A DNA stretch of 64,000 bases from Rhopalosiphum padi (lineage: Eukaryota > Arthropoda > Insecta > Hemiptera > Aphididae). A program made the position numbers and the translations under genes. The stretch spans positions 40,771,858 through 40,835,857 of the forward strand of contig NC_083598.1 in NCBI RefSeq assembly GCF_020882245.1, in the 5' to 3' direction. Under the pieces are notes generated by a model. It was given only the letters and a program-made list of their open reading frames with translations. It was not told the origin of the DNA and did no database searches. Positions 49,368 to 62,586 of the stretch are shown piece after piece; the first letter of the stretch is position 1, and each line of letters opens with the position of its first letter.

Positions 49368-49400
49368 CAGGGGTGGCCAAACTACGGCTCACTTTTTAAT
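49368..49400. mobile_element. hAT-like terminal fragment
   Basis: CAGGGGTGGCCAAACTACGG followed by CTC matches the well-known end of many hAT elements (CAGGGGT-GGC-AAACT-CGGC). The matching inverted end was not found downstream, so this is a truncated or solo end. Confidence 0.45.
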
Positions 49401-52400
49401 ATTGATATTGAATGATACACTAACTTCAAATAAAATAACATACTTAATATAATTTGATACTATAAGTACTCAATTTAAAAATTATTTTTTACAATATTAT
49501 TAATTATTCGATTAAAAATCGTAAATATTACAGAAATTTTTTCCAAAATAAGATTTATTTTAATTCAATTAATACATTTTACACTCTAATAAATTATTAT
49601 TTAATGAATAGTATTTAAATTTAAATAAAACCTAAAACATCACTATCTCTCTAAATGTATGATAATAACAATTGTATAACTTTATAAGATTATAAAAGAT
49701 ATACATAAATGGTAATTTCTTATAAAACATCTCTAATTTTTTTTTTTTATTTAGCACAATTTCTGATCTATAATATTATGGTAAATAGTAAATCAGCACA
49801 CTTTTTCAGGTGTTTTTATTTATAAATATTTCGAGAAAATTCGTTTTAACAAAATCTAAATTTACAACAATTATCGAAAACAAAATTGTAATATTGTGTA
49901 AAATAATATTTTTCGTTTTTAGATTTCTACGTTATATATTATAATATTATATTGATTTTAGTGAGAGATGTTAAAAAAAAATTCTAAGTACGATAAAATG
50001 ATAATATTTACTATATTAATAAAATAAATTGATTCAATGAAAAGCATATCAATGGAATTGCTAACATTTTAAGATATTATATTGGTGAGAAATATTATTT
50101 GAATATTTTTTTGATAATTCTTTACCCATACAAATATTTAGTATATTATATATATTTATATATATTTGGGTATTATACATTTTTAATTTTTAATTTTTAT
50201 TGTATATGAAGGTAATAGATATTCATGGTTTTTGTATAAAATTAAAACGTATTATAGATAATTTAAGCTAAAATTCTAGTTCAACAGTATTATCATCTCC
50301 ATACTTAATATGATTATGATAATTTTATAGATTACAAGGTATTTTTACTAAAACAATGAAATGCTATAATACTATAATACAGATTAAATCAATAATTTCG
50401 TATACAAAATAAAATGTATTTTTAGCTTATACAAAGATAAAATGTGGTTTAAGAGTATTATTTCTATGCTTACTTAATACTTAATGTTATAATTAAAATA
50501 ATTTTCGAGATTAATGCTAGATTAAGAGGTATATAAAGTATTAAGTAAAACAATTATAGTACGAGTTAATTCACGTGTCACGCATTGCACGTGTTCAGAA
50601 TAGATGTAAAATCGCAGGTAAACGTTTTTTGTAACTAAAATATTAAATAACAAAAAGTTTATGTTTTTTTTCGTATAAAATCAAAAGAATTTACGCTGTA
50701 TCGCCCGGTTTCCGGTTGTCAATGAACGAACGCCTTCGCAAAATCTACTACGCAAGCAGCCAAACATATATTAAGTAATAGCTGACAATAGTAAAATCAT
50801 CTAAAACCTGTTTCGCTGCGCTTTATAAACATTATTAAATTTGTACCTAGGATAGTTCCTTCGGTTCTCGGGCCACATGTGTCAACGCGTTACATTATAA
50901 AGTAACGATCCTGATTAATTTAATATTATGCTAAACACCAGTAAAAGTAGTTACATGTTTCATATAAATACAAATATATATGTAGATAAACCTATAGCTA
51001 ATGCAAACATTACTTTTGTTTATGTACAATTATCACCGATTTTTGCGCTACATTAACAACCGTAATTGAAGTAAACGGCCGTATTATCATAAACGCCATA
51101 ACATTTTTACTACAGCCATCGTGACGAAAAAATTATTACACAATACACACAGAAATAATGTAATGTAATGTTACAGTGTTACACGCGTACGGACAATCGT
51201 TTTTAAATCAACGCATTAAAGGTCACCGCAAAACGGAATTTACCCATCGTCAAATTTTAATTCACCTTTAACGTTTTAAATATTATACAAACAATATCAA
51301 AATCGATTTAAATGTGTGTATTTTACATAGTGCACGAATAACAATACAATACTATATTAAATTATGGTTTAAACTAGGTAATAATATAGTCACAGATAAA
51401 CCTATTTCGTTTTACGGTCAAATGTGTTTAAATATCACGATAAATTGTACTCAGCATTGGATGGTCTGTGTACCAATGTATGCCTAGGTCATTTCAATAG
51501 ATAGTTTTTACTCATGTATACGTCATTTTCGTATTTAACTTATCGAACTAGAAAATCTAGTGTTATATTATTCAGTCTGCGGCTGTTTATCCTATCTTAA
51601 TGAATTGCTATGTATAATGTTGTGGTCGCACACTCGAGTAATTCGTTGTGACTGTTTAAAATATATACACGAGAAGAAAAAAAAATAATCGTTTGCAAAA
51701 AATTATTATTATTATAATACATATAGGACATAGGTATAGTTGCACAATAATATACGAACGGGTGCTACCGTTACACAACGCGCGAACGTTATGATTTCTA
51801 CGGAAGCGGTCGTGATGTATACAATAAAACAAGTAAAACCAATTCGAATCGTTAAAGAATTAAAAAATACAGTATAATGTAAGGTCCCTCTATTGGCAGC
51901 TATTATAGACGTTTTGACCAATACGTACAATGTATTATATACATAGAGAGAGAGACGTGTTTTACAATTAATCTTTGATCTATCACTATTTATCTACATA
52001 ATATAATATAGTAAATCAACTGGGTCTTTATTAATGAATAATACACGCGCGTATACTCATACCTATCGCATTTTTCCAATCGTGAAAGTCTCATTGCTGT
52101 AGGGTGGTGTTGGCGAACAAGAGGCCGTGCCTATTATATGCGTCTTTATATAATTTTCCAACCGGAGATCAGCTACGTCGTCGTCAGTAGCTGCAGCGGA
52201 CACCCGTCAACTCGTATTAGGGCCTATATAATTGATAACCGGTCTGTTAGATTTAGATGCACTCATTATAATATTATTATATACGATAGCAGTATTATAA
52301 TTATTATTATACTTCGTCCAATACACAATGGAGGAACGTCCAGCTGTATATAGGCCTAGCGTGTTGCCGTCGTCTTATGAGTATGCAAGGAATTTTTTTT

Positions 52401-55400
52401 TATATATATATATATTATACGACCAAAGCGGCTGTTTTTTTAGGTCATGCTGTACAAATACCACAATAATAATATTATCATCGTCATTCTTTTATATCTC
52501 TGTATAAAATCAATGTATTCGATGACGTGAAAAATATATGTAACTCCTAATTTTTCCATTGATCTCGTTTTGTATTTTTATAAGGTATTTCAAGCGGAAA
52601 CATATATATTGTGATCACTGTTGGACTAATGAATGTCTGTGAATATATTATTTATTATAAAATATCTGATTGAGATGCATATTATGTGAGCTCTGACCTA
52701 GGAGTAGTGAACACTACATTATATATACAGTATAAATGAATTAAAAAGTGACACAAATCTTTTAATAAATATATTGTACAATTTTTATTTATTGTTTTAA
52801 AATTAACATCAATTTAATTCATTAGGTCGTATAAATTATAAATTATAATAGTATTATATATTATAATGCATGTTTAATTTTTATTATTTAAAAAAAAAAT
52901 ATACTATACTTAATAAAATATTTCAAAATAGTTATTAATCGTTACTCACTAAAGGAACGTCGTTTCAAAGAAGATAATATAAAATGAGACATATTATCTA
53001 TTACACGATACCTATATTATCGCTTCGTGTCTTGCCTTCGTATACTCGTATATACATGTAAAATATAATAATGTATATCCTGTGCGATCACAGCCAGAAG
53101 AAATATGATTGTTAGAAACTACAGATGACTCGGCATGGGGTTAATCCTCTGCGACAATAAAAGTCTGTCGGTATGTCAAATCCCTCGTTTTAGTATTATA
53201 GACATTAGATACAAACAAATTAATGATAAAAACACGCGCGCACAATTTATATAATTTATATATTCATATATATTACTCATATTAAAAATCTATGTAAATA
53301 CTAAATTATTATTTTTTCCCTGAATAGTCATATAACAGTATTATTTACGACTTGAGATTATTTAATTTCTCTTTCAAAAAAAAAAAAATAAAAAAATATA
53401 TATATTATATACCTTATATCACGTTGGCATGATAATAAATTAGAATTACGCGAGTTATAGCCTACAAGACAAATTTTATTATAATATATTACAGCTGTTA
53501 TAAAAATATAGGTTGAATATCTTAACTTTATGGTTAAGCGTTTTTACTTTTTATACTTATTATAATATGTGAAATACTATTATATCTTATAATTTAATAG
53601 TTTATTACATATTTTTGTATTCATTCATTTTTTATACTAACTGTTTATTCTTGTAATTTCGTATTTAAATTGTACTTTTTGGTTCTTATATAATTATATC
53701 ACATACATATAAACAATTAGGGAACTAACTTTTAAATTGTGATATACGTGCTCCCTACATTATGCGTTCATGTTATTGTGTTATAACTTATCAGTTAAAA
53801 TGTATTATCAAATATCATAATAAAATAAATATTGCCATGTCAAATATGATACTATTGAGTATACATTAAAGGATTACGAATATCGACTTTGAATTGTTTC
53901 GATTAAAATAGGATTTAGCCATTTAAATTATGTTTTATAAATATTTTATTGAACGCAGTAATATCTTGAAACACAAAAAAATTCATTGCTAATGAGAAAA
54001 TTAATTAATAATCTAAAATATAAATGAATTGTTTATTTGTTAATACAATCTTAGTTATTTTTATATTAAACCTAAAAATAATTAAAGTATAGATTAATGT
54101 AATAGCATATATATTTCTTAAAAAATTTTTTTACAAATTGTGTTGTATTATAATATTTATTGAATTATTTTTATTGAATGTAATAATATAACGTAGAACT
54201 GAAGTCATGTAATATATATTTAATTATAAAAAAAATTAAAATATATTGTTTCTAAGGTTTTTAACACATCATAATAGAGTGATGAAGTACTTATTAAAGT
54301 TATCACACCAATTGTTTTTATTCTCACGTTATTATCAGGAAAATTAATATTTACATAATTATTATTATATTTTACTTAGAATGTATGGAAACCAAAAATT
54401 ATTTTCAAACAGCTCATTAAGTATACCTATTAATTATTAAAGAACAAAGCAAACATTTCATTTTTTAATAATCTTAACATTTTGGATATTACATATAAAT
54501 AGTACCCACAGGCCTCAATTACTGACTGTAGCTACAGTTGCTATAATACGTACTTGGAAATTAAGTAATTTCTATGTTTTATTTTCCTATAGACGATAAA
54601 ATGGCAATTATCATTGTTAAAATGTTATTCTTACAAATATCTATTAGAGTTTAATTACAGAATAGAAAAAAAGGATTCTACTATTTTACAATAAAATCGA
54701 AGACGTGATTTTATACGTGTGTGGTCGATGGATGACCCCGAGAGGTCATGTTACTTATGTTTCTTTACACTTTGATTTGTTTTTAATAACATTCGTTATT
54801 AAAAAGACCAAAAATAGTCATCGGAACACAAATAAGAAATTGCACCCGTTCCCCAAAATTAATATCTCATTTGTCTCGCAGAAAATACAAATATCCTTTG
54901 TCTTGTGCCGCTGACCTCAAGCGTATAACAATACATCTGTCATCGAATGTGTGACCTTCGTATATGATTTATGTGTTGTGGTAACGTAATTCAAAAATTC
55001 AATAAGCAAAACTATTGTAATACCTAATAATTTTTTATAACAGTTTTCACATATGACACATTTGTAAAATTGCATTATTATAATACTAGAAAATATATAT
55101 TGTTATCATAGATTAGATAAACACAAACAATGCAATAAGATAAAGTTTTAACAGTTAAATATCATTTAGTTTTAAAATAAAATAGTATTACATTTTATTT
55201 TTATGTACAAATAGGTAATAACATAAAAAATAAAAATTTCTCAACAAACACTTTACAATTTACTGAACCGCAAAAGTTAGATTACTATAGTAATAAAGTA
55301 TGAAACCATATCGAGCTTAAAGCAGAACTATCTCTACATTATTTTGAGTGAATTATGAAATAAACCAAAAATACAGTAGTATAATACTATAATTAATACA

Positions 55401-58233
55401 TTAATTCAGTATATTATTATAGTTATATAATTAACATATATATTGCGTGCGACTAGGAAATGGGCATTCTTAGAAATTAGGAGGTTAAAGGGTAAAAGAA
55501 ACATAACATGTTTTTTCCGTTTTACGCTAAACAGTACATTTTACGTTAACAGCAGATTTCTATAATAGGCTTCTTATTATTAACAACACGTCACCATACA
55601 GCAGTGATAAGACTCGTATAAATACAAGTCAAGCATCAAACACTGATCAGAAGGTAGTCACAGTTCTAGACTGTCTATTTACCCCATATGTAAGACCATT
55701 ACTCGTCGTGGACATTTGTAACAGCCACATCGCCACGAGTATATTTAGTCATTTCTGGTCTTAGTGGAATTGTGTAATAGCAGTAAGCTATATTAGTTTG
55801 TTATATTGTCTTATGAGTAATAAAATATTTATAATTATTTATATTTTAAACACAAGCGTTCTACTTATTAAAAACCTACCTTTCTCATTACCACTTCAAG
55901 TTAACCGTGCGACGTCGTAAAATAATTAACGTGGTAACAATTCCAGTGTTCTTCGCAGCGATTACTACATTTATTATTTTTCAATAGTTTTATGTACGAA
56001 TTCGGAAAAACGACAAATTTTTAAAATATGGTTTTTTTTCTTTGTATTATTAATTTATAAAAGGAATGTTTAGCTTGTTCTAATTTAATTTTATTGACTT
56101 TTTATAAATACATGAAATATTTGTGAACCTTTATATTAGTACATTAGTGTATAAAAAAAGTGTATGTAAGTATGTAATATTGTATTATAGAAATATTATG
56201 CAGGTTGTTAAGTAGAATAAGATAAATTAAGGACGTACTTTTAATACTTACTTATGGAATGTCGAAATAATAATATTTAAAATATACATTTTAGATTTAA
56301 TTATTTGTTATAATTGCTATAAAAGATAATAAAAAATGCATTATAGTACAGGCATTTTAAGATGTCGTAGAAGAATGTACATATATTGCCTAGCCATCAC
56401 GCCGTCGCTAGTTTATACGAATTTTGTATAACATAAATAACTATATTTCGGTAAAAAAAACTTAAAACCAATTGATTAATAGCGGGTATAATCATGAAAA
56501 CAATTTAAATTTTAAGTTAACCAAAAACATAAGTAATAGTATAGGTTATTTTTCTGATATCTACCGGAATTACAAATGGTAAACAGGATTTTAGTTGTTT
56601 ACTGAAAATTATTAATTTTGAATGACTTACAGATATTATTACACTTTGAACTATAATTTCTATACCACGCCACCGATACTTGTATATTTAATGCATCTTC
56701 ATAAATCTGAGTTACTTATCTAAAACACCGCTGAAAGTTATTTCATAATAAATTAAGTAAATCCAGAATCGTATTCGTGTAATGCTATCATGTATTATAA
56801 CATTGAAACTAAACTTCCTTAATACGCGTTGAAAAAATACGTTTATGAAAAGAAATTGCGTGCCATGGGTATATATATAATTATTGTACGCACCGTAATA
56901 ATAATAATAATTACACGTTTAATCTCATTGTGTCGAAGAAAACAACTTGTGTAAAGAAAAAAAACACTTCTCGTTCGCACGTGAACAGAGCATCAACTGT
57001 AATTATTGCCCCTCGACTACCATTTGATAATTACCTTTTAAGCGAGTGTATTACGGTTGCTTGCTGCTAACCGTTGAACATCATTTTTCTAAACGTTACG
57101 ATGTTGTACGCGTTTACCTGCACTTTAAAACGATCTTAACGTCGTCGTTTGCCATTATTATATTTATCAAGAAAAATTTTTCCGCTTAAAGTGTATTACA
57201 TGGACCGTGTGATGGGATTACTTCATTAACATTGTATTGAGTTTTTATTTATGTTTTAATCTCGATTATATAATAATAGTGTTATTAAAAAATAACTCAA
57301 TACGAAAACCTATGTCCGTACTTTAACATGTACATAGATACAGAATAACCATTAGATATTTAACATACATATTTTAGGTCTTACTTAATAATATTTTAAA
57401 TATGTTGACAGCATTCGCCTGTTAGTTATTACACATTTTAAGATAATATATTTTCACGAAAATAAAAACCATAGAAACAATTTGGGATCAATCGTATTTT
57501 GTAACTATGCTTAATAAATATTTGCAATATTTGGAAATTCACCATCAATACAAACTTATTTTGGCGTTCGCTATTATCTACCAATTTATCAATCTCACTA
57601 AAGTCCGGTTCGTATTGTAATTTATATGTTCGTATTATAGCGACTGTCCGAGTCTAATAGTCTAGTGTCATCACTTTTCGCGGGATATCTTCTTCGTCAT
57701 CATTAATATCACCGCGCGTTATACAATGGGTCTGTTTAATGAAATCGCCTTTGTTAGAATACTTTAGGTATACAAAATATAAATAATCAAATTTTCTTTA
57801 AAATACCTAAAAAAAAAAAATTATATTAGTACTATAGTTACCTAACACTGACACATATTATACAGTTAGTTTATTATTTGTTCGCGCATATGTATTTTGC
57901 GTAATTATTATGAATATCTACTGTCTATTATACTATTTAACTTTTGTCACCCTTACATAACGGATTAACTTGTCCGTTGTATGATCTATATGCCTAGGAT
58001 AAGTAGAGTTATTATTTTTGTTTGTATTTACACGAGGACAAACACCGTTCCGGCATTAACGGCCCGGAACATTTCTTATATATACATATTATACATTATA
58101 CTTACCACCCGCGGCGTATGGTTCACTACTCGTATAATATATACGAGCAGCATATAATACAATAATTTGTATATATATATATATATTAAATATATAGTGA
58201 TATAGGTCTAAATTAAACCGTCGAATGTTTCAG

Positions 58234-58344
58234 ATGACTGAAGTGACGAGCAGGACCGTCGGTTTCAGAACATCTGCCGACGGCGACAGAAAAGCCTTGT
58301 CCGTGAGAAGATACGAGGCCAAACCTCCAGAAAACTTGGAACTG
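58234..58344 (+). CDS. Unrecognised gene, distal-promoter start exon (37 codons)
   Basis: The acceptor TGTTTCAG directly precedes the ATG, and the donor CTG|GTAAGTCA is near consensus. It encodes MTEVTSRTVGFRTSADGDRK, then ALSVRRYEAKPPENLEL, and ends in phase 0. Codon use and GC content are clearly coding against the AT-rich flanks. The next exon in phase is at 62550, giving ...ENLEL|VDPDNLIATTKE. With the 33.7-kb non-coding exon upstream, this ATG is the first in-frame start after a stop. I do not recognise the protein. The piece is a soluble, charged N-terminus without signal peptide or membrane segment. Confidence 0.65.
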
Positions 58345-61300
58345 GTAAGTCACACGCATAATCACACTATACTGTACGACAGTGACGATGACAACAATAA
58401 TAGATGTTGACAGTCGACTATTTTATATATATAACTACATGGTTACATAACCTAACCCAATCTGTGTTTTAAACATGTATATATATATAAAAAAAAGGTG
58501 AAATATGTTGTTCAATCTAGACAGCAGTATTTTAACCGCAGGCACGATATGTAAGACGATACCTTTCGAAAGATTAAAACTCCCATAAAATACTATACTT
58601 ATAATTTCAAATTGGTTTAAAATCAGTTAACTTTTGGTTGATCAACTATTCGTCTTCAATCCTCATTTATTAAATAAGAACATGGCGCAATAACATAATA
58701 TTATAATGATAGAGGAGATAATCAATAAAGTACGACAACTATAATGACTCACGTGTCTGCATTTCTTTAATTTCTATTTTCTAAAGTTATATTATAAGTA
58801 ATAGTATATACTATCCACAATATATTTAGCATAATATAATAGTTATATTATAGTTTATTTTATATTATTATATTATTTTTTTATCAATGTGTTTAATTTT
58901 AACTGCATTTTGTTTTGGTTTAATCTCATTATTGATGTAGAAATAATGAAGACTATCTGGAATGCCTATAAATATAGGTACTCTAAACAATTTCAAAAAT
59001 ATTTCAACCAAAATTAATGTCGTAAGATTTCTATACGGAAATTTCAGGTAATATGAAATTTATGACCTGTGACAATATATTATAGAATCCCTATAAAGTA
59101 TTATTAGGTCATAATTTGAATAATATGTCATTTTCACCGTACATACATTATAAATACATGTTGTTTGTGTAGTGTCATAATATTCTCCAAGATAACATGT
59201 CAAAATGCTTAACCCGTATAAGTACATTGGCTTATTGTTTGTACACTTTCTAGTTGTTCAAAATATTATTCACATTTGTAAACGCAGCAAATATTTTATT
59301 GTTAAGCCCATATTTTTATTTTTTTATTGCATTCCGCGCGTACCTAATATTATGTAGGTACCGAGTATTTTATAATATTAGTTTACCATATGATTGTATA
59401 TTTATATTGTCTAAAGTACGTACCTAGTACTTATAACATCAAAATCTCATGGCTGTTGCGTGTACAATAATGTATTTTATTTAACAACATTAAACACCAT
59501 TGTGCATATTATATTGTATAGGTACTTAATTAACATAATTTACCGTATCATACGTATAGTAATAAAACCCGTATAATGGTGTATCGCGTAAATTCTTACA
59601 AAAATAACTGGGTACCTCTATATCCATATTTTAATGACAATTATTATAGTCGAACAACTGTACAAGTTAATTGAACAAAAAACGAACATATTATACACGA
59701 GCGTTGGACAAACCACTGTGGTTTCGGGTGAGCCATTGGGACGGGCGTAAATGATGAATTTTTCTCTCGAAAGCGTTCTAGGTGCAGTTTTTCTGATTGT
59801 TTTATTGCAACAAATTTATTTATATTATTTTAAAAAAAGGAAAAAGCTGTTAACGTTTATAACGTAGAAACATAATATAGGTAATTAATATAAATTCAAA
59901 TTCAAAGTTAATAGTAATTAAACATTTTAGTAGTTTATATTTTCATTGCTATAATATAATTAACTATAATTTAAAATTGCATATAAACTAGAAGACAATA
60001 TAGTATCATAAAAATCAGAAAGTCATTTAAATATATTGTGATTTTAAAATCGTTTCGTTTTTTGTCATTTTAACTGCTATGACATTTTTTTTTTTTTTTT
60101 GGTATAATATTATTCCAAATATATTTAAAATAACATTCTTAGAGTACATTATTACGATTGTCACCTCGAATTAGAACATAATCATAATATGAAAAAATAC
60201 CTCCACTATCCTCCAGATTATAATTAATCATGAAATATAATTAAATGTAATGATTTTTTTTTTTTGTGAATGTAATTGAATCACAATTAAATTTTTGAAC
60301 GTACGTATAGTTAAATCCTCGACGTTGATAACCACCGTTCATTTTAGAATTCGAAATTAAGATCATAAACGTAAACTCTTTGAATAAATATATTACTTAT
60401 TTTTATTATGTTGTGTAGGTTTTTTTGAAAATCTGTACATAGAATGGAGAGAATGTAATGTCGTGCGTACGAGTATATAGGTAATAATGGATTTTCGAAT
60501 AGTTTCCATTTGCATAAGTGACACATATTATATTATTATTATGGATAGACATTATAGAATTTAAAACCGCATAAACGTGTCGTAGTTGGACCCGTGTCGA
60601 CCTTTATGCGCGCATTGACTCGTTTTTCGATCAACAGGTCAGATACCGCCATATATACTTGTAATATATTATAATTTATATGTCTACGAACACCGCACAA
60701 CGTTTAGTATACCAGAATCCCGAGTTTCCGGTTAAGCATGCATACGTGGTAGCGGTCAGTATAATAGTATGCCTACAATATACAAGTATATATTATAATA
60801 AATAGAGTGTCGATATTGCGTGTATATTAAACAGGATGATTTACCAAGCATGCTCGCCCCCATTTATTTCTTAAATAATGAATTTATTCGAATTCTGAGT
60901 TTTAGAACTTTGAAATATACGCATAGCCCATATTTTTAAATACTTAGATGTTAACATTATCTAAGAAGTATTCTGTGGTCATCCATATAACTTCTTTTTT
61001 TCAAATAAGACTTATCATTATTCTATTATAAATTGTTAATTATAGATAACTTCTGAAAATTGTGATGCACGAGTATTTAACTGAAATTTTAACTAATAGC
61101 TTTAAGTTATTTAACTTTGTGTATTAAAGATAATAGATCCACAATAAAGGATTTGAAATATACGAGAACATAGGTGATTTAAAAATTGTAGTAATTAATA
61201 TCGGTATTAATCTATCAATATATATTTTATAATTTCGTAAAACCATTTTTAAGGACTATTATTGTTCTTGGTATATATATTTTAATAACACATAAACAAC

Positions 61301-61629
61301 TCATTTGAATTTTCATTTAGATATAAGTACATCTTAATTTTCCAAAAAAGAATTCTTTATCACAACAGAATACTCTTTAAACGGCATGCGAACCTAAATA
61401 GTCGAATATACGGTCCTCGAGTACCTAGGTACTTAGCAATTCTAAAAATCGGAATTTGAATTAATTCATTATTAAAGAAGAAATGGAGGTAATCACGATT
61501 AGCGAATCGCCCTGTATAGTCTAATATCCTGATACACGTGGACAAATAAAAGGATTTAAAAAAAAAAATCAATCTGACCTCGAAGCCGTAGCTCGCGGAA
61601 AACACGGAAAAACAAGATTACGTAAATTA
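58345..61629 (+). other. Intron between start exon and 62.5-kb exon
   Basis: AT-rich, with no coding exon recognised; short extra exons cannot be excluded. Confidence 0.4.
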
Positions 61630-61639
61630 TTAACAAGTA

Positions 61640-62387
61640 TCTACCCACAATATTGTATTATGGTACGTGATCGCTAGCGGTGTGAATAGAGTGTATCGAT
61701 TGCGTCGAGAGCCGACACTGATTTTCATTTCTATTTTTTCACCGACACGCGTTTCCGTAAAACAAAAACTCGGGCGAATAATAATAACAAAAAAAAAAAA
61801 AACCCTACGAAATCGTAACAGTCCATTCGCAGCCGGCGAAAAGTGAATGAGCGCCGTGTGGTACGCACGCACGTGTATGTGTATAGGTAGAAAGTGGAAG
61901 TGCGCGAGCGCTCGCGTCGGATGGAACGCGCGCGCGGTAAGAGGAGGATATGCCGCCGAGCGCGGCCACGGTGCTCTGCGCAGTCTGTCCGTCCGCCGGC
62001 TTACTCGTCGCTCGCGCGTTGGCGGCAAAATAACCGCGTCCGACCCCTCTCACTGTCGTCGTCCGCGTCCGCGTCGGTCGGTGTGTGTGCGGCGTGACAC
62101 ACGCGGCGGTCAAATCGTCTTCGTATTTATTCATTTCTCATGCCTCCGACAGTTCTATGGGTACAATTATTATTATAATATATGACATAAATAACACGAT
62201 AATATTATAACCGTTTATTGTGCGCATGTACCTCCCACGCGCGATGTGCTGTTACGATCGTTGCGACATCGCGGATTATCGCCGGTAAATCGGCGTTGGT
62301 CCGGCACGCAAACCCGCAAATAAAGTCCGTCATAACGCCGTCGTTTATATATTCATAAGTATATATTGGTTACACGTCGTCTTTCGA
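61640..62387 (+). promoter_or_regulatory. GC-rich island, probable alternative promoter and 5'UTR
   Basis: GC-rich, CpG-dense DNA (CGCGCGCGG, GTCGTCCGCGTCCGCGTCGG and similar) lies just upstream of an ATG whose frame runs into the shared exon at 62550. Several short overlapping frames on both strands (61630-62185) are expected by-products of high GC. In the frame of ATG 62388 the last upstream stop is TAA at 62286. A transcription start within 61.85-62.3 kb would give a short 5'UTR. There is no TATA box at a convincing position, as is usual for GC-rich promoters. Confidence 0.5.
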
Positions 62388-62586
62388 ATGGTAGTCATAC
62401 TTATCGTGCCTGCACCGACGTCGCCCGATAATGGGTCTGCGAGGTACGGCGGAGTTGTCGACCCGGCCAAGAGCCCCGGCGACAGGTCCACCTCGACCAC
62501 GTCCATATCGTTCGTGTCGTCTGATAACTCGTCGTATTGTTTTTCGCAGGTCGATCCGGACAATCTGATTGCCACCACCAAAGAAG
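62388..62586 (+). CDS. Unrecognised gene: alternative start exon, including shared exon 62550-62586
   Basis: ATG 62388 opens MVVILIVPAPTSPDNGSARY, then GGVVDPAKSPGDRSTSTTSI, then a Ser-rich stretch to SQ. It continues without a break into VDPDNLIATTKE and one base of a Gly codon at the donor G|GTAAGACC. The 37-base segment 62550-62586 is also a proper internal exon: TTTTTCGCAG is a good acceptor and its phase 0 fits the 58234 exon. So the same exon can be used with 54 alternative N-terminal residues (internal promoter) or with the 37-codon upstream exon. The rest of the protein lies beyond the window. No family is assigned. Confidence 0.6.

Larger units (their letters stand above)
33741..58233 (+). 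other. Probable ~24.5-kb first intron
   Basis: No convincing coding exon was found between the 33.7-kb donor and the 58.2-kb start exon. The interval holds a duplicated GC-rich element (42.7/43.6 kb), several GC-richer patches that may be regulatory (35.7-36.6, 39.1-39.6, 40.7-41.2, 44.1-44.3, 47.3-47.5 and 52.1-52.4 kb), a hAT-like end at 49.4 kb, microsatellites and long AT-rich runs. Long first introns with enhancers are usual for developmental or neuronal genes. Confidence 0.35.

Noticed and set aside
53082..53104. GATCACAGCCAGAAG, resembling the seed of the miR-2/miR-13 family
   Set aside because: The 3' part of the miRNA does not match and no complementary arm exists within about 80 bases on either side.
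61630..62185. Several 60-130-codon overlapping frames on both strands
   Set aside because: They overlap in a CpG-dense island, are mutually exclusive, and have compositions (Arg/Ala/His-rich) expected from GC-rich non-coding DNA; treated as promoter/5'UTR.
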